Source: Chitinivorax tropicus | GTDB taxonomy: Bacteria; Pseudomonadota; Gammaproteobacteria; Burkholderiales; SCOH01 | DNA length: 53,517 nt | NCBI RefSeq assembly: GCF_014202905.1 | Contig: NZ_JACHHY010000008.1 | Location: forward strand, 130,900-184,416 | Direction: 5' to 3' | In this document: in pieces, positions 18,192-28,256 of the stretch | How positions within the stretch are numbered: position 1 is the stretch's first letter | How the letters are laid out: every line of letters begins with the position of its first letter | Made by a program: the position numbers and the translations under genes | The notes under the pieces: generated by a model | Seen by the model: the letters and a program-made list of their open reading frames with translations, nothing else | Databases searched by the model: none | Told to the model about the DNA's origin: nothing

Positions 18192-18434
18192 ATGCGCCGT
18201 TCGCTGTATGTGTTTGCTGTATTGGCCATGTTGTCAGGGCCAACCACAGCTTGGTCCGCCAAGGTCAGCCGGGATGAGGCCGCAGCATCGGCGCAGCGCA
18301 CGACGGGTGGCCGTGTCCTTTCGGTCGATAAGGCCGAGCAGGGCGGGCGCGAAGTCTATCGCGTGAAAATCCTGACCCCCAAAGGCGAGGTTCGTATTGT
18401 GTTGGTGGATGCCGATTCGGGAGCAGTACAGTAA
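18192..18434 (+). CDS. Small exported PepSY-domain protein
   Basis: An 80-residue protein: a signal peptide (MRRSLYVFAVLAMLSG...AWSA, about 20 residues) and then one PepSY domain (SRDEAAASAQRTTGGRVLSVDKAEQGG and YRVKILTPKGEVRIVLVDA, each a continuous strand set). The start was chosen for AAGGAA upstream. The stop shares a base with the response-regulator start (TAATG), so all three genes of the operon are coupled. PepSY domains bind and restrain partner proteins in the periplasm. A role as a modulator of the following sensor kinase is inferred from the operon. Confidence 0.88.
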   Translation: MRRSLYVFAVLAMLSGPTTAWSAKVSRDEAAASAQRTTGGRVLSVDKAEQGGREVYRVKILTPKGEVRIVLVDADSGAVQ

Positions 18435-19108
18435 TGAAAGTGTTGATTGTTGAAGATGAGCCGCTATTGCGTGAATTCCTGACCAAGCAGCTCAGCCAGG
18501 AAGGTTTTGTTGTCGAATCGGCAGCTGATGGGGAAGACGGCCTGTATCTTGCCGGTGAGTTTCCGTTTGATGCGGCGATCATCGACCTGGGTCTACCCAA
18601 GCTCTCTGGCATCGAGCTGATCAAGCGGGTTCGCGCCGCAGGCAAAACCTTGCCGATTCTGGTGCTGACCGCACGTAATCGCTGGCAGGAGAAAGTCGAA
18701 GGATTGGACGCCGGGGCAGATGATTACCTGACCAAGCCATTCGACTTCCCCGAATTACTGGCGCGTGTGCGTGCACTGTTGCGGCGCTCTGCTGGTACCG
18801 TGCAGTCCTCCCGTATCGAATTCGGCCCCCTGGCGCTGGACTGGTCGGCACAAAAGGTGTGGCGGGATGGCGCAGAGCTTGAGCTGACGACCTTTGAATA
18901 CCGCATGCTCGAATACCTGGTCAAACACCGCGACAAAGTGGTGGCCAAGGACGAGCTGGGCGACTATCTGTACCCGCATGACGAGGAGCGGGACAGCAAT
19001 GTGATCGAAGTCATCATCGGTCGCCTGCGTAAGAAACTCGACCCCGAAGGCAAGTTGTTGCCGATCGAAACATTGCGAGGCCGTGGTTATCGCTTTGCAT
19101 TGACATGA
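18434..19108 (+). CDS. OmpR-family response regulator
   Basis: A 224-residue two-component regulator. The receiver domain (1-115) has the acidic pair in VEDEP, the phosphorylation site Asp51 (IIDLGLP) and the switch residues in LTARN and KPF. The winged-helix DNA-binding domain (about 127-222) ends with the typical VIEVIIGRLRKKL and ETLRGRGYRF. It resembles the PhoP/PmrA/QseB group, but the target genes cannot be told from here. It is coupled upstream to the PepSY gene and downstream to the kinase (ATGA). Confidence 0.95.
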   Translation: MKVLIVEDEPLLREFLTKQLSQEGFVVESAADGEDGLYLAGEFPFDAAIIDLGLPKLSGIELIKRVRAAGKTLPILVLTARNRWQEKVEGLDAGADDYLTKPFDFPELLARVRALLRRSAGTVQSSRIEFGPLALDWSAQKVWRDGAELELTTFEYRMLEYLVKHRDKVVAKDELGDYLYPHDEERDSNVIEVIIGRLRKKLDPEGKLLPIETLRGRGYRFALT

Positions 19109-20475
19109 CCCGCCGCACCCCCCTGATGCGCGTGCTGATGTCGATTCGCGCCCGCGTGGCGGTATCGGCTGCGCTGGTGCTGCTGGTGTTTGTCGCATTG
19201 ACTGCCGCAGCATTGGATCGGGCGTTCAGAGAAAGCGCGCTGGAGGCGAGGCGGGAGCGATTGCTTGGGCAGCTGTATGTGTTGATGGCGGCGGCTGAGT
19301 TGAACCCCTCTGGGCAGGTGGTCATGCCTTCCGCCCTGAATGAACCCCGCTTTGGCCTGCCCGGCTCTGGGCTCTATGCCAATATCGCAGATCTGAATGC
19401 CCACTCGGAATGGCAGTCCAACTCGACCATCGGGCTGGATGTGCCGTTTGAGCGGGTGTTGACGCCGGGTGAACAGCGCTTCTCCGAAATGCGTGATCGC
19501 CTTGGTCGGCCTTATTTCGTGCTGGGTTTCGGTGTGAAATGGCAGGTTGGCCGCAAGCACATCGTGCTGACCTTCAGTGTCTCGGAAGATGAACAGGCAT
19601 TCCTCAATCAGATTCAACAATATCGGCATGCACTGTGGGGCTGGCTGGGTGGCATGGCGCTGTTGTTGATCGTGACGCAGTTTTTTGTGCTGCGCTGGGG
19701 CCTGCAGCCTTTGCGTCGGGTGGTGCGTGAGCTGCGCGAAGTGGAAAGTGGCCAGCGCGACCATTTGGCAGAAGACTATCCCGATGAGTTGATCGGGTTG
19801 ACACGTAATCTGAACGACATGTTGGGCCGTGAGCGTGCCCAACAGCAGCGTTACCGCGATGCTCTTGGGGACCTGGCGCATAGCCTGAAGACCCCATTGG
19901 CGGTGCTGCGCAATGCTGTGGCCGACAACGACCCCGCCATGGACAAGACTGTGACTGAACAGCTGGGCCGTATGGATCAGATCGTTCAATACCAGTTGCA
20001 GCGCGCCTCGACTGCGGGCTCCTCTACACTGCAGCCACCGATTGCATTGCGACCGGATGTTGACAAGATCGTGAGCTCACTGAACAAAGTCTATGCCGAC
20101 AAAGGGGTGCAGATTCAGGTCGAAGTGGCGGCCAGCCTGCAGGCCCGTATCGATCAGGGTGATCTGTATGAGCTGGTGGGCAATCTATTGGACAATGCCT
20201 GCAAGTTCTCTCAGGGACGGGTCAGCCTGTCGATGAGTACCACTCCCAAGCGCCTGACCATTCAAATTGAAGACGATGGCCCGGGTGTCGCGGATGCCGA
20301 TGCAATCTTCGCGCGTGGCGGGCGGGCAGACGAGCGTGCCCCTGGTCATGGTCTGGGGCTGGCGCTGGTCAAGGATATCGTCACTGCATATGGTGGCGCG
20401 CTTGATGTCAGCCGCAGCCAGTCTCTGGGCGGCGCATGCTTCACTGTCATATTGAATAGTGCCGCTGGCCACTGA
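19105..20475 (+). CDS. Sensor histidine kinase (PhoQ-like)
   Basis: A 456-residue membrane kinase. Membrane segments lie at about 17-37 and 178-197, enclosing a periplasmic sensor domain of about 140 residues. HAMP-like and dimerisation parts follow, with the phospho-acceptor His259 in LAHSLKTPLAVL. The ATPase part has the N box (NLLDNACKFS), G1 (EDDGPGVAD) and G2 (GHGLGLALV). It should phosphorylate the coupled regulator. The sensor domain lacks an obvious acidic patch, so a Mg2+ sensing role is not claimed. The PhoQ-like label is by domain layout only. Confidence 0.94.
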   Translation: MTRRTPLMRVLMSIRARVAVSAALVLLVFVALTAAALDRAFRESALEARRERLLGQLYVLMAAAELNPSGQVVMPSALNEPRFGLPGSGLYANIADLNAHSEWQSNSTIGLDVPFERVLTPGEQRFSEMRDRLGRPYFVLGFGVKWQVGRKHIVLTFSVSEDEQAFLNQIQQYRHALWGWLGGMALLLIVTQFFVLRWGLQPLRRVVRELREVESGQRDHLAEDYPDELIGLTRNLNDMLGRERAQQQRYRDALGDLAHSLKTPLAVLRNAVADNDPAMDKTVTEQLGRMDQIVQYQLQRASTAGSSTLQPPIALRPDVDKIVSSLNKVYADKGVQIQVEVAASLQARIDQGDLYELVGNLLDNACKFSQGRVSLSMSTTPKRLTIQIEDDGPGVADADAIFARGGRADERAPGHGLGLALVKDIVTAYGGALDVSRSQSLGGACFTVILNSAAGH

Positions 20476-20649
20476 TTGATCCATCTTGGGCTTGCCCGCC
20501 TCAGCCGGGGCGGTTCCCGCCGCCTGATCGCCTTCAGACAGCGGTGCATTCAGCAATCCACCGTTACATTCCCTAAATAGGATGCAATTACTCGCCTACA
20601 ATTCTTATTGGCACCTGGGTTTTGTCAGATGGTGACCAAGGAGGATGAG

Positions 20650-21432
20650 ATGGTTGTCAGCCCTCGGATATGGATTGCAACGCTGTCGTTGGCCATGCCC
20701 CTGCAAGCCGAAGTGTTGAATTGTGTCGGTCAGAGCCTGCCGCCATTGGTTTACAAAGACGCCAATGGCGACGTCACTGGCTTTGCTGTGGATATGGTTC
20801 GCTTGGCATTGGGGGATCAAGGTGACAATCTGAAGATGGAGATCGTGTCCTGGAGCCGTGCATTGGAAATGATCAAGCGTGGCAGCCGCGACTGCATTTT
20901 CACGATCGGCCACACACCCGAGCGCGCCAATTGGATGGACTTCAGCAAAGAAATGATCGTGCCCAGTGTGGTCTATTTCTACGCCAGAAAGGGCTTGATC
21001 ACCTCACCTGTCGCTGATTGGTCGATCATCGCTGGCAAGCGGGCTGCCATGGTCCGCAACTTCATGTTCGGTGAGCAATTCGAAGCGATACGTGACCAAC
21101 TGGTGTTGTTCGAAGTCAGCACCATCGAGCAAGGCTGGGCCAACCTGCTGGCTGAGCGGGTCGATCTGCTGCCGATCCGACATTATTCAGCCGATTACAG
21201 TCTGCAACAACTGCCGCCAGACAAGGCAGCGCGGCTCGTGCGGCTGCAACCCGCGTTGGAAGTGGTCGCCAGCCGCATTGCCTATACACGGGTGCGTGAT
21301 CTCTCTGCGTGGCGGGATCGCATCGACCGTGGGTTGCGGGCTTTGCGCCAGAGCAACAAATACCGCGAGCTGTTTGCCCTTTATCAGATGGAGATGACCC
21401 CCGAGGTGCAACAGGCGCTGACCAGCCCTTGA
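20650..21432 (+). CDS. Periplasmic solute-binding protein, family 3 type
   Basis: A 260-residue protein with a short signal peptide (IWIATLSLAMPLQAE) and the bilobed fold of amino-acid-type binding proteins: LPPLVYKDANGDVTGFAVDMVRL opens lobe 1 in two strands, RDCIFTIGHTPERANWMDFS is typical of the ligand cleft, and FALYQMEMTPE ends it. The start was chosen for a perfect AAGGAGG five bases upstream; a longer frame exists. No ABC permease or ATPase lies nearby, so this may be an orphan binding or sensory protein. The ligand is unknown. Confidence 0.87.
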   Translation: MVVSPRIWIATLSLAMPLQAEVLNCVGQSLPPLVYKDANGDVTGFAVDMVRLALGDQGDNLKMEIVSWSRALEMIKRGSRDCIFTIGHTPERANWMDFSKEMIVPSVVYFYARKGLITSPVADWSIIAGKRAAMVRNFMFGEQFEAIRDQLVLFEVSTIEQGWANLLAERVDLLPIRHYSADYSLQQLPPDKAARLVRLQPALEVVASRIAYTRVRDLSAWRDRIDRGLRALRQSNKYRELFALYQMEMTPEVQQALTSP

Positions 21433-21487
21433 TCAGGCCAGATAGGCGCGAGCTGCCGACCCGCGCCCATGGTTGATTGCCGGGGTA

Positions 21488-24073
21488 TTACATTTGCTTG
21501 TCGAACACCACATGGCCTTGTTGTACATCCACGACAATGGTGTCTTTGGCCATGAATCGCCCTGACAGGATCTCCTTCGCCAAGCGGTTCTCAATTTCAG
21601 CTTGGATGGCCCGTTTCAGTGGCCGTGCGCCATAAACCGGGTCAAATCCAGCTTCCCCGATCAGATCCAAGGCTGCATCCGTGACCACCAGATGCATCTC
21701 CATCGCATTCAGGCGCTTGGTCAGGCTGGCCAGCTGGATTTTGGCGATCGAGCGGATATGGGCATTGCCCAGTGCATGGAAGACCACGACTTCATCAATA
21801 CGGTTGATGAATTCAGGGCGGAAATAGGTCTTTACTTCAGCCATCACCGCCAGCTTGATGACCTGATAATCATCCCCCGCCATGGCCTGGATGTGCTGGC
21901 TGCCCAGGTTGGAGGTCATCACGATCACCGTGTTCTTGAAATCGACGGTGCGGCCCTGCCCATCTGTCAGCCGGCCATCATCCAAGACCTGCAGCAGCAC
22001 GTTGAACACATCCGGGTGGGCTTTCTCCACCTCATCCAGCAGAATGACGCTATAGGGCTTGCGGCGCACCGCTTCGGTCAGATAGCCCCCCTCGTCATAT
22101 CCGACATAGCCGGGAGGGGCGCCGATCAGCCGTGATACGGAATGCTTTTCCATGAATTCGCTCATGTCGATACGGATCAGATGCTCCTCCGAATCGAACA
22201 GAAAACTGGCCAGGGTCTTGCATAGTTCTGTCTTACCGACACCGGTCGGCCCCAGGAACAGGAACGAGCCATATGGTTTGTTCGGGTCGGACAGACCGGA
22301 ACGCGAGCGGCGGATTGCGTCCGACACCAACCGGACGGCTTCATCCTGCCCCACCACGCGCTGGTGCAGCACGGCTTCCATCTGCAGCAGTTTCTCGCGT
22401 TCACCTTGCATCATCTTGCTGACAGGAATGCCGGTGGCGCGGCTGACCACTTCCGCGATCTCTTCGGCACCCACCTGGGTGCGTAACAGTCTGGGTTTGC
22501 TCTGCGCGGCGCCTTCACTGGCCTCGGCCTGTTTCAGTTGTGCTTCCAGCTTGGGCAGATCGCCGTATTGGATTTCCGACATCTTCTGCCAATCACCTTT
22601 GCGCTTGGCGTCCTCCATGGTGCTTTTCAGCTTGTCGATCTGTTCTCGGATGGCCTGGCTGCCCAGCACCTGCGATTTTTCAGCCTTCCAGACCTCTTCC
22701 AGATCTGCATACTCTTTTTCCAGGCGGGTGATTTCCTCCTCCAGAAGCGACAAGCGTTTCTGTGAGGCTTCATCTTTTTCCTTTTTCACCGCCTCGCGTT
22801 CGATTTTCAGCTGGATCAGGCGACGATCGAGTTTGTCCATCACCTCTGGCTTGGAATCGATCTCCATCTTGATGCGTGCTGCCGCCTCATCGATCAGGTC
22901 GATCGCCTTGTCAGGCAGAAAGCGATCGGTGATGTAGCGATGGCTCAACTCAGCAGCAGCGACGATGGCGGGGTCGGTGATCTCCACTCCGTGGTGGATC
23001 TCATATTTCTCCTGCAGGCCGCGCAGGATGGCAATGGTGTCCTCCACCGAGGGCTCATCCACCAACACTTTCTGGAAACGCCGTTCCAGCGCTGCGTCTT
23101 TCTCGATGTATTTGCGGTATTCATCCAGGGTGGTGGCACCCACACAGTGCAGCTCACCGCGTGCCAGAGCAGGCTTCAGCATGTTGCCGGCATCCATGGC
23201 GCCCTCTGCCTTGCCCGCGCCGACCATGGTGTGAATCTCGTCGATGAACACGATGGTATTGCCTTCGTCCTTGGCCAGATCGGTCAACACCGCTTTCAGG
23301 CGCTCTTCGAATTCGCCCCGGTATTTCGCGCCAGCCAGCAAAGCAGCCAGATCCAGCACCAACACGCGTTTGTGCTTCAAGGACTCCGGCACCTCGCCGT
23401 TGACGATCCGTTGCGCCAGACCCTCGACAATGGCAGTCTTGCCCACGCCAGGCTCACCGATCAGCACGGGGTTGTTCTTGGTGCGGCGTTGCAACACCTG
23501 GATCGCCCGGCGGATTTCATCATCTCGACCAATGACTGGATCGAGCTTGCCTTGGCGGGCTCGCTCGGTCAGGTCCAGGCAATACTTTTTCAACGCCTCG
23601 CGCTGGCCTTCCGCATCTTGGCTGCCTACGTTCTGCCCGCCGCGCACCGCGTCGATGGCTGCCTCCAGCGCCTGTTTGTTGCCGCCATGCTCTTTCAGCA
23701 GGCGGCTGGTGTCGGTTTTCTCATCCAACAAGGCCAGCAGGAACAATTCACTGGCGATGAATTGGTCGCCTCGTTTCATGGCATGCTTGTCGGTCAGATT
23801 GAGCAGGTTGCCCAGCTCGCGGGAGACGCTGATCTCGCCACCTGTACCTTGTACTTGTGGCAGGCGCTTGATGGCCGCATCCAGCGCGGTTTTCAGCGGT
23901 GGCAGGTTGACACCGGCGCGGGACAACAACGAGCCGATGCCTCCCTCGCTGTCGTTGAGCATGGACAGCAGCAGGTGTGGGGCCTCGATGTAGCTGTTGT
24001 CGTTGGCCAGCGCCATGCTTTGGGCATCGGACAACGCCTGCTGGAATTTGGTGGTGAGTTTGTCGAAACGCAT
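21488..24073 (-). CDS. clpB: Protein disaggregase ClpB
   Basis: An 861-residue Hsp100 chaperone that, with DnaK, resolves aggregated proteins after heat stress. In order: the N-terminal double-Clp domain ([19 protein letters not shown]), the first AAA+ domain with Walker [10 protein letters not shown] and Walker B VFIDEIH, the coiled-coil middle domain (about 410-525, rich in E and K), and the second AAA+ domain with GPTGVGKTE and [13 protein letters not shown]. Length is normal. A textbook heat-shock promoter lies upstream. It is a single-gene unit with no partner gene near. Confidence 0.98.
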   Translation of the reverse strand: MRFDKLTTKFQQALSDAQSMALANDNSYIEAPHLLLSMLNDSEGGIGSLLSRAGVNLPPLKTALDAAIKRLPQVQGTGGEISVSRELGNLLNLTDKHAMKRGDQFIASELFLLALLDEKTDTSRLLKEHGGNKQALEAAIDAVRGGQNVGSQDAEGQREALKKYCLDLTERARQGKLDPVIGRDDEIRRAIQVLQRRTKNNPVLIGEPGVGKTAIVEGLAQRIVNGEVPESLKHKRVLVLDLAALLAGAKYRGEFEERLKAVLTDLAKDEGNTIVFIDEIHTMVGAGKAEGAMDAGNMLKPALARGELHCVGATTLDEYRKYIEKDAALERRFQKVLVDEPSVEDTIAILRGLQEKYEIHHGVEITDPAIVAAAELSHRYITDRFLPDKAIDLIDEAAARIKMEIDSKPEVMDKLDRRLIQLKIEREAVKKEKDEASQKRLSLLEEEITRLEKEYADLEEVWKAEKSQVLGSQAIREQIDKLKSTMEDAKRKGDWQKMSEIQYGDLPKLEAQLKQAEASEGAAQSKPRLLRTQVGAEEIAEVVSRATGIPVSKMMQGEREKLLQMEAVLHQRVVGQDEAVRLVSDAIRRSRSGLSDPNKPYGSFLFLGPTGVGKTELCKTLASFLFDSEEHLIRIDMSEFMEKHSVSRLIGAPPGYVGYDEGGYLTEAVRRKPYSVILLDEVEKAHPDVFNVLLQVLDDGRLTDGQGRTVDFKNTVIVMTSNLGSQHIQAMAGDDYQVIKLAVMAEVKTYFRPEFINRIDEVVVFHALGNAHIRSIAKIQLASLTKRLNAMEMHLVVTDAALDLIGEAGFDPVYGARPLKRAIQAEIENRLAKEILSGRFMAKDTIVVDVQQGHVVFDKQM

Positions 24074-24119
24074 GAAGCTCTCCTATGGCGACCATCGTCG
24101 CATGATTTCATGCTGGCAA

Positions 24120-24147
24120 AGATGGGGTGGGTGTGGCTGCTTTCAAG
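24120..24147 (-). promoter_or_regulatory. Sigma-32 heat-shock promoter of clpB
   Basis: On the minus strand a -35 element CTTGAAA (24147-24141) is followed after 13 bases by a -10 element CCCCATCT (24127-24120). Both match the RpoH consensus (CTTGAAA, CCCCATNT) at every defined position. It lies about 46 bases upstream of the clpB ATG. Confidence 0.92.
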
Positions 24148-24248
24148 GCGTCGGGTTTGACAAATGTCAATTCATCTTGCTGTCGTATCCCGTGCAAGCC
24201 GGTGGGCAAAACGCTATGCTGATGGCGATGAACGGAAAATGATGAGAC

Positions 24249-25055
24249 ATGATTCCACAAACCGTACCAGCAAAGGATCGTATCCAGTTCTCGCATGCAA
24301 ATGGCTTTCCGGCTGGCAGTTATCGTCAGCTGTTCGCTGCGTTGGCAGATCGATTCGACATCGATCATATCGACACCATCGGCCATGATCCCCGATATCC
24401 AGTAACGGAGGGCTGGCCACACCTGGTCACGGAATTGATCCACGATATCGAGCGCCATTCGGCATATCCGGTGATTGGCGTCGGGCACTCGCTGGGGGGC
24501 TTTCTGACCTACCTGACGGCCATTCAGCGTCCTGATCTGTTCAGGGTCATCATCCTGCTGGATTCACCCATCATGGGGCGCCTGAAATCCGCTGCAGTTG
24601 GTCTTTCCAAGCGGTTGGGCATGATGGAGCACATCACCCCGGCGGGTGTCTGCAAGCATCGGCGCGCACAATGGCCGTCAAAAGCAGACGCCGTCCGTTA
24701 TTTCCAGGGTAAGCCACTGTTCGCCAAGGTCGATCCACAATGCCTCGCGGACTATGTTGAGCATGGCACCATCGAGGTGGGGCAGGGGGTCAGGCTGAGG
24801 TTCGACCCTCGGATCGAGTACCAGATTTATTGCAGCCTACCACACCGATATCCGGAAACCCGAGGTCGCCTGCGCGTTCCGGCTGCTTTCATCGGCGGGG
24901 CGCACTCCAATGTGGTGGATCGTAGCGACATCGCCAACATGCGTCGCCACCATGGTATGGAGTGCAGGCAAATCCAGGGCGGGCACCTGTTCCCCCTGGA
25001 GTACCCGGCCCAGACGGCCAACATGATCCATGAGCTGGTGTTGGCGCTGGGTTGA
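24249..25055 (+). CDS. Alpha/beta hydrolase
   Basis: A 268-residue hydrolase of the alpha/beta fold. The oxyanion segment FSHANGFPAGSY (HANG, as HG in the family), the nucleophile elbow GVGHSLGGF with Ser near residue 80, and a late catalytic His in IQGGHLFPLE are visible. The acid is probably the Asp of VVDRSD. Relatives include esterases and lipases; the substrate is unknown. It is divergent from clpB but the heat-shock element points only to clpB. Confidence 0.88.
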   Translation: MIPQTVPAKDRIQFSHANGFPAGSYRQLFAALADRFDIDHIDTIGHDPRYPVTEGWPHLVTELIHDIERHSAYPVIGVGHSLGGFLTYLTAIQRPDLFRVIILLDSPIMGRLKSAAVGLSKRLGMMEHITPAGVCKHRRAQWPSKADAVRYFQGKPLFAKVDPQCLADYVEHGTIEVGQGVRLRFDPRIEYQIYCSLPHRYPETRGRLRVPAAFIGGAHSNVVDRSDIANMRRHHGMECRQIQGGHLFPLEYPAQTANMIHELVLALG

Positions 25056-25119
25056 CCCTTGCCCCTTGCCCCGTGCGCAGGTGTCCTGCTGCGCACGGTC
25101 TGTCTGACTGCAAGCGGGC

Positions 25120-26697
25120 TTATCGGGATGCCGCTGGCACGTTAGCACCCGCTGGTTCGCTGCCTTCACCTTGCATTCCCGGTGCTGGTGCTGAGGGGGT
25201 ATCTGTGCTTGCTGATGGTGGGAGAGGCTTGGTTGGAATCAGCAAGAACAACGCCATGACACAAATGATCGGCAACAGCCAGAAGTCGTGGTCAGCACTG
25301 CGCACAAACCAGGACTTTTTCGGGAGCTTGGTCATGGTTTGATCGGGCGATGCCCCTGCCTGCAAGGTTTCCAGTCGCGCTTGGCGTGTGGCGATGGAGT
25401 GATTCTCACAGGAGAGGATGCGGAGGAGGCCCGCCAGCAGGGTGCCACCCAACACGCCCAACAGGATCTGCCAAGTGGCGCTATCCGCCCAGCCCCAGAA
25501 ATAGAGCGTGCCGAACCACCCCAGCAGGGCAATGAGGAAAGGCAGCATCGCACGAAAGTCCTGAGACTTGCGGGTTGAATCCTCTGGTAATGGGTCGCCC
25601 ACATGCTTTTGACCACGATGACCGTCGATCCACACTCGGTAGGCTTTGTTCTGGTAGGTAAATGTCACTCGGGCCACGGGTGCCAGGTATTTGTATACAT
25701 CTGGGTTGTCCAGCAGGCTCGTGGTCCACCGCCAATCGCGCTGTTTGTCACCCTGGGCATATTGCCGGATTGAGTTGGAGATATCCGTATCGAGGTCGAA
25801 TTTGCTCGGGTCTATAGCAACCTGGGCGGGAGTCAACCTGCAAGGCTCCACCTGATACTGGCTGGCAAGTGGGCCGGAATAGGAGGTCATGTCTGCGTCC
25901 GAGGTGGTGACGAGATCCATCATCTCACCGGTCAGCATCGTGCCGGCGTAACAGTATTTGCGAAAGTGTCCCCGGTGCGTGCCGGATGCAGGGTGCCAGT
26001 CCGTGATCTCACGTTGTCGGGTAACTGCTTTCTGGCCGTTGCTATGCGGGTCTTTTTTCCACTCTGTATATTCCTCCGAGCGGGTATAGCCAAACGATGC
26101 AGACCAGCGAGCTTCATATTCACCTGACAGCAAATATAAAGGAACGTAGATCAGATCGACGGAGCTGATGACTGCCTGTGTCACCAGATCATCCACGGTG
26201 TATTCACCTGTCACCATATATTGACGGGCCGCCTGCTCGGCTGCTGCCGCATCGATCCCAAAGAGTTGGATACCATCTGGCTGGAAGGCAACCCAGTTGT
26301 CTTGCTGTGTCGATGAATCAAGCACGCTGGCCTGGGTATGTTGCCGGGTTGGCGGAGTGGGCATGGATGAGCTGGAAATGGAATCGAAGGGAGGCGTGGT
26401 CGCAGCCTGCGCCATTTCTGCGGCAGCTGGGGTGGCGTTGCCCTCCGGGCAGAGCGAATCTGCGCTGACGGATGGGGTGGTTAGCGGCAGGATCTGGCTG
26501 ATCAGGCCGACCTCGAACATGGCTGCCTGGTAGTGCTGGGCCTGCTCCAGGCTGATCTGTTCGGCAATTTTCCAGCTGGGGTACGCCAAATATTGCTCGA
26601 TGTCGGCAGGTGGCAGCTCGAACAGGTCAACAAGTCGTTGTTTGGCGGTAGATAAAGATGCACCGGATTGAAGCCCGACAATCGTCAATTGATACAT
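25120..26697 (-). CDS. Uncharacterised membrane protein, three TM segments
   Basis: A 525-residue protein I do not recognise as a named family. The start at MYQLTIVGLQSG was chosen for CAGGGA upstream. Residues 1-72 look like the small alpha/beta domain found at the N-terminus of various bacterial membrane proteins (a strand, then AKQRLVDLFELP, then EQAQHYQAAMFEVG). A Ser/Thr/Pro/Gln-rich linker follows (about 73-140). The middle part has YVPLYLLSGEYEARWSASFGY, split by a turn, and several conserved-looking Trp and Tyr. Two membrane helices lie at about 385-435 and one near 475-495, with a Pro/Ala-rich C-terminal tail. No operon partner is visible. Confidence 0.75.
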   Translation of the reverse strand: MYQLTIVGLQSGASLSTAKQRLVDLFELPPADIEQYLAYPSWKIAEQISLEQAQHYQAAMFEVGLISQILPLTTPSVSADSLCPEGNATPAAAEMAQAATTPPFDSISSSSMPTPPTRQHTQASVLDSSTQQDNWVAFQPDGIQLFGIDAAAAEQAARQYMVTGEYTVDDLVTQAVISSVDLIYVPLYLLSGEYEARWSASFGYTRSEEYTEWKKDPHSNGQKAVTRQREITDWHPASGTHRGHFRKYCYAGTMLTGEMMDLVTTSDADMTSYSGPLASQYQVEPCRLTPAQVAIDPSKFDLDTDISNSIRQYAQGDKQRDWRWTTSLLDNPDVYKYLAPVARVTFTYQNKAYRVWIDGHRGQKHVGDPLPEDSTRKSQDFRAMLPFLIALLGWFGTLYFWGWADSATWQILLGVLGGTLLAGLLRILSCENHSIATRQARLETLQAGASPDQTMTKLPKKSWFVRSADHDFWLLPIICVMALFLLIPTKPLPPSASTDTPSAPAPGMQGEGSEPAGANVPAASR

Positions 26698-27073
26698 GAC
26701 ATCCCTGTTTATGGTGGGGCGCTGAATGATCAATGGGGGAATTCAAATATTTGCTCCACCTACGTCGATCATCAGCATATGAAAAAGGCACTGACCTAGA
26801 TGCTATAACCCGCTACCACATTGGCATGCGAGGGCGTGGTAGGGCTGGTCATATGCATTCGCCTGTGATCATATTTTCAATCGATAGAAACAGGCAATAC
26901 CCCTGTGGTATGGGTTTTCATGCTGCATTCAGATTTCACTGCATGTCATTCAGGCGAAATATTGCCGACTGAGCACACCTGACATGACATCATGTCAGTG
27001 GAGGCTTGGTGTGGATGGGGCGGGCAGCGGCGTGCTGTCGGTTGAAATGGTCTACTCAAGCGTTGGGTGGTCA
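26698..27073. other. Intergenic region with a 20-bp palindrome
   Basis: Nearly 400 bases with no frame I can support. The part near 26700-26800 should contain the promoter of the minus-strand membrane-protein gene. A perfect dyad CTGACATGA-CA-TCATGTCAG lies at 26979-26998. The rest shows no RNA gene. Confidence 0.4.
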
Positions 27074-27076
27074 CAT

Positions 27077-27101
27077 AAAAAAAGGCCCATTTTCATGGGC
27101 C
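27077..27101 (-). terminator. Intrinsic terminator of the dadA-alr operon
   Basis: On the minus strand a perfect 7-bp stem GGCCCAT / ATGGGCC with a GAAA tetraloop is followed by seven T. It lies about 70 bases after the alr stop. Confidence 0.9.
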
Positions 27102-27173
27102 CAATACGGCTTGTGGGAATGGAGTGGGCGCTGCTGACGGGCCATTAAAGCCATATTCAGCAGCGCCGGGATG

Positions 27174-28256
27174 TCAGTCCTTCGTGTCGTCTTGCCACGA
27201 AAACGCAGCCCGTTTGACATGGCACAGCAGCTCATAGGAGATGGTTCCGGCGCGTTTGGCAATGGCATCCACCGGCACCTGCTCACCCCATAGCTCAACC
27301 GGCGTGCCAACCTGCGCATCTGGTAAATCGGTCAGATCGATGGTCAACATGTCCATCGACACGCGGCCCACCAAGCGTGTCAAACGGCCATTGACGGCAA
27401 TCGGCGTACCCGTGCCTGCAAGACGGGGGTAGCCATCTGCATAGCCACAGGCCACAACCCCGACCCGCATCGGTTTGTCGGTCACGAAACTGCCGCCGTA
27501 GCCAATCGCCTCACCGCTTTCCAGCTGACGTGTGCTGATGATCTGGCTCTCAAAGCGCATGACCGGTCGTAACCCCAGCTCGACGGCAGAGCGCTCTGCG
27601 AAGGGCGATGAGCCATACAGCATGATGCCTGCCCGGCCCCAGCTGCGATGGGCGCGGGGGTGGGCCAGGATGCCCGCCGAATTGCTCAGGCTGCTTTCGC
27701 CTGATTCGCCACGTGTGGCTTGGTCAAAGCATTCGGTCTGTTGCTGGGTGGTGCTTTCTTCTGGCTCATCGGCGCGAGAAAAGTGGCTCATCCAGTTCAG
27801 GCTGGCCAGCTTGCCGGTTGCTTGCAGCCGTTCGGCCATGGACTTGGCTTCGGCAGGGGCGATGCCCAGCCGGTGCATGCCGCTGTCGATCTTCAACCAG
27901 ACATGGACAGGGGCCGCCACTGTATGGTGCTCCAGCATGGCCACCTGCTCTGGGGTCGCTACCGCAAACCACAGCCGGTGTTCACACACCAGTGCCAGCT
28001 CGCTGGCTTCAAACAAGCCTTCCAACAACAGGATAGGGAGCTGGATGCCCGCTGCGCGCAATTCCAGCGCTTCCTCGATACAGGCTACGCCAAAGGCATC
28101 TGCCTCGCCCTGCAGGGCCTTGGCGCACGCAACGGCGCCGTGCCCGTAGGCATCGGCTTTGATGACGGCAAAGACCTTGCCACCATGCAGTCGCTTGGCG
28201 ACTTGATAGTTATGGCGCAAGGCAGCCAGATCAATGATGACGCGTGCTGGCCTCAT
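27174..28256 (-). CDS. dadX: Alanine racemase (catabolic, DadX type)
   Basis: A 360-residue PLP enzyme that interconverts L- and D-alanine. The cofactor lysine is Lys33 in [13 protein letters not shown]. Other family parts are [27 protein letters not shown] and the C-terminal [14 protein letters not shown] region. It follows dadA with an ATGA overlap. That arrangement points to the catabolic racemase, which feeds D-alanine to the dehydrogenase, rather than the housekeeping Alr. It may still be the only racemase in the genome. Confidence 0.94.
   Translation of the reverse strand: MRPARVIIDLAALRHNYQVAKRLHGGKVFAVIKADAYGHGAVACAKALQGEADAFGVACIEEALELRAAGIQLPILLLEGLFEASELALVCEHRLWFAVATPEQVAMLEHHTVAAPVHVWLKIDSGMHRLGIAPAEAKSMAERLQATGKLASLNWMSHFSRADEPEESTTQQQTECFDQATRGESGESSLSNSAGILAHPRAHRSWGRAGIMLYGSSPFAERSAVELGLRPVMRFESQIISTRQLESGEAIGYGGSFVTDKPMRVGVVACGYADGYPRLAGTGTPIAVNGRLTRLVGRVSMDMLTIDLTDLPDAQVGTPVELWGEQVPVDAIAKRAGTISYELLCHVKRAAFSWQDDTKD

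Noticed and set aside
19087-19989. Minus-strand open frame of 300 residues over the sensor kinase
   Set aside because: Antisense to a kinase with complete motifs; no ribosome site or domain.
22940-24160. Plus-strand open frame of 406 residues inside clpB
   Set aside because: Fully antisense to clpB, whose motifs are complete; the plus-strand protein shows no domain and is rich in Gln/His as antisense frames often are.
26733-26972. Plus-strand open frame of 79 residues upstream of the membrane-protein gene
   Set aside because: No Shine-Dalgarno, no domain, and it overlaps the likely promoter region of the divergent gene.
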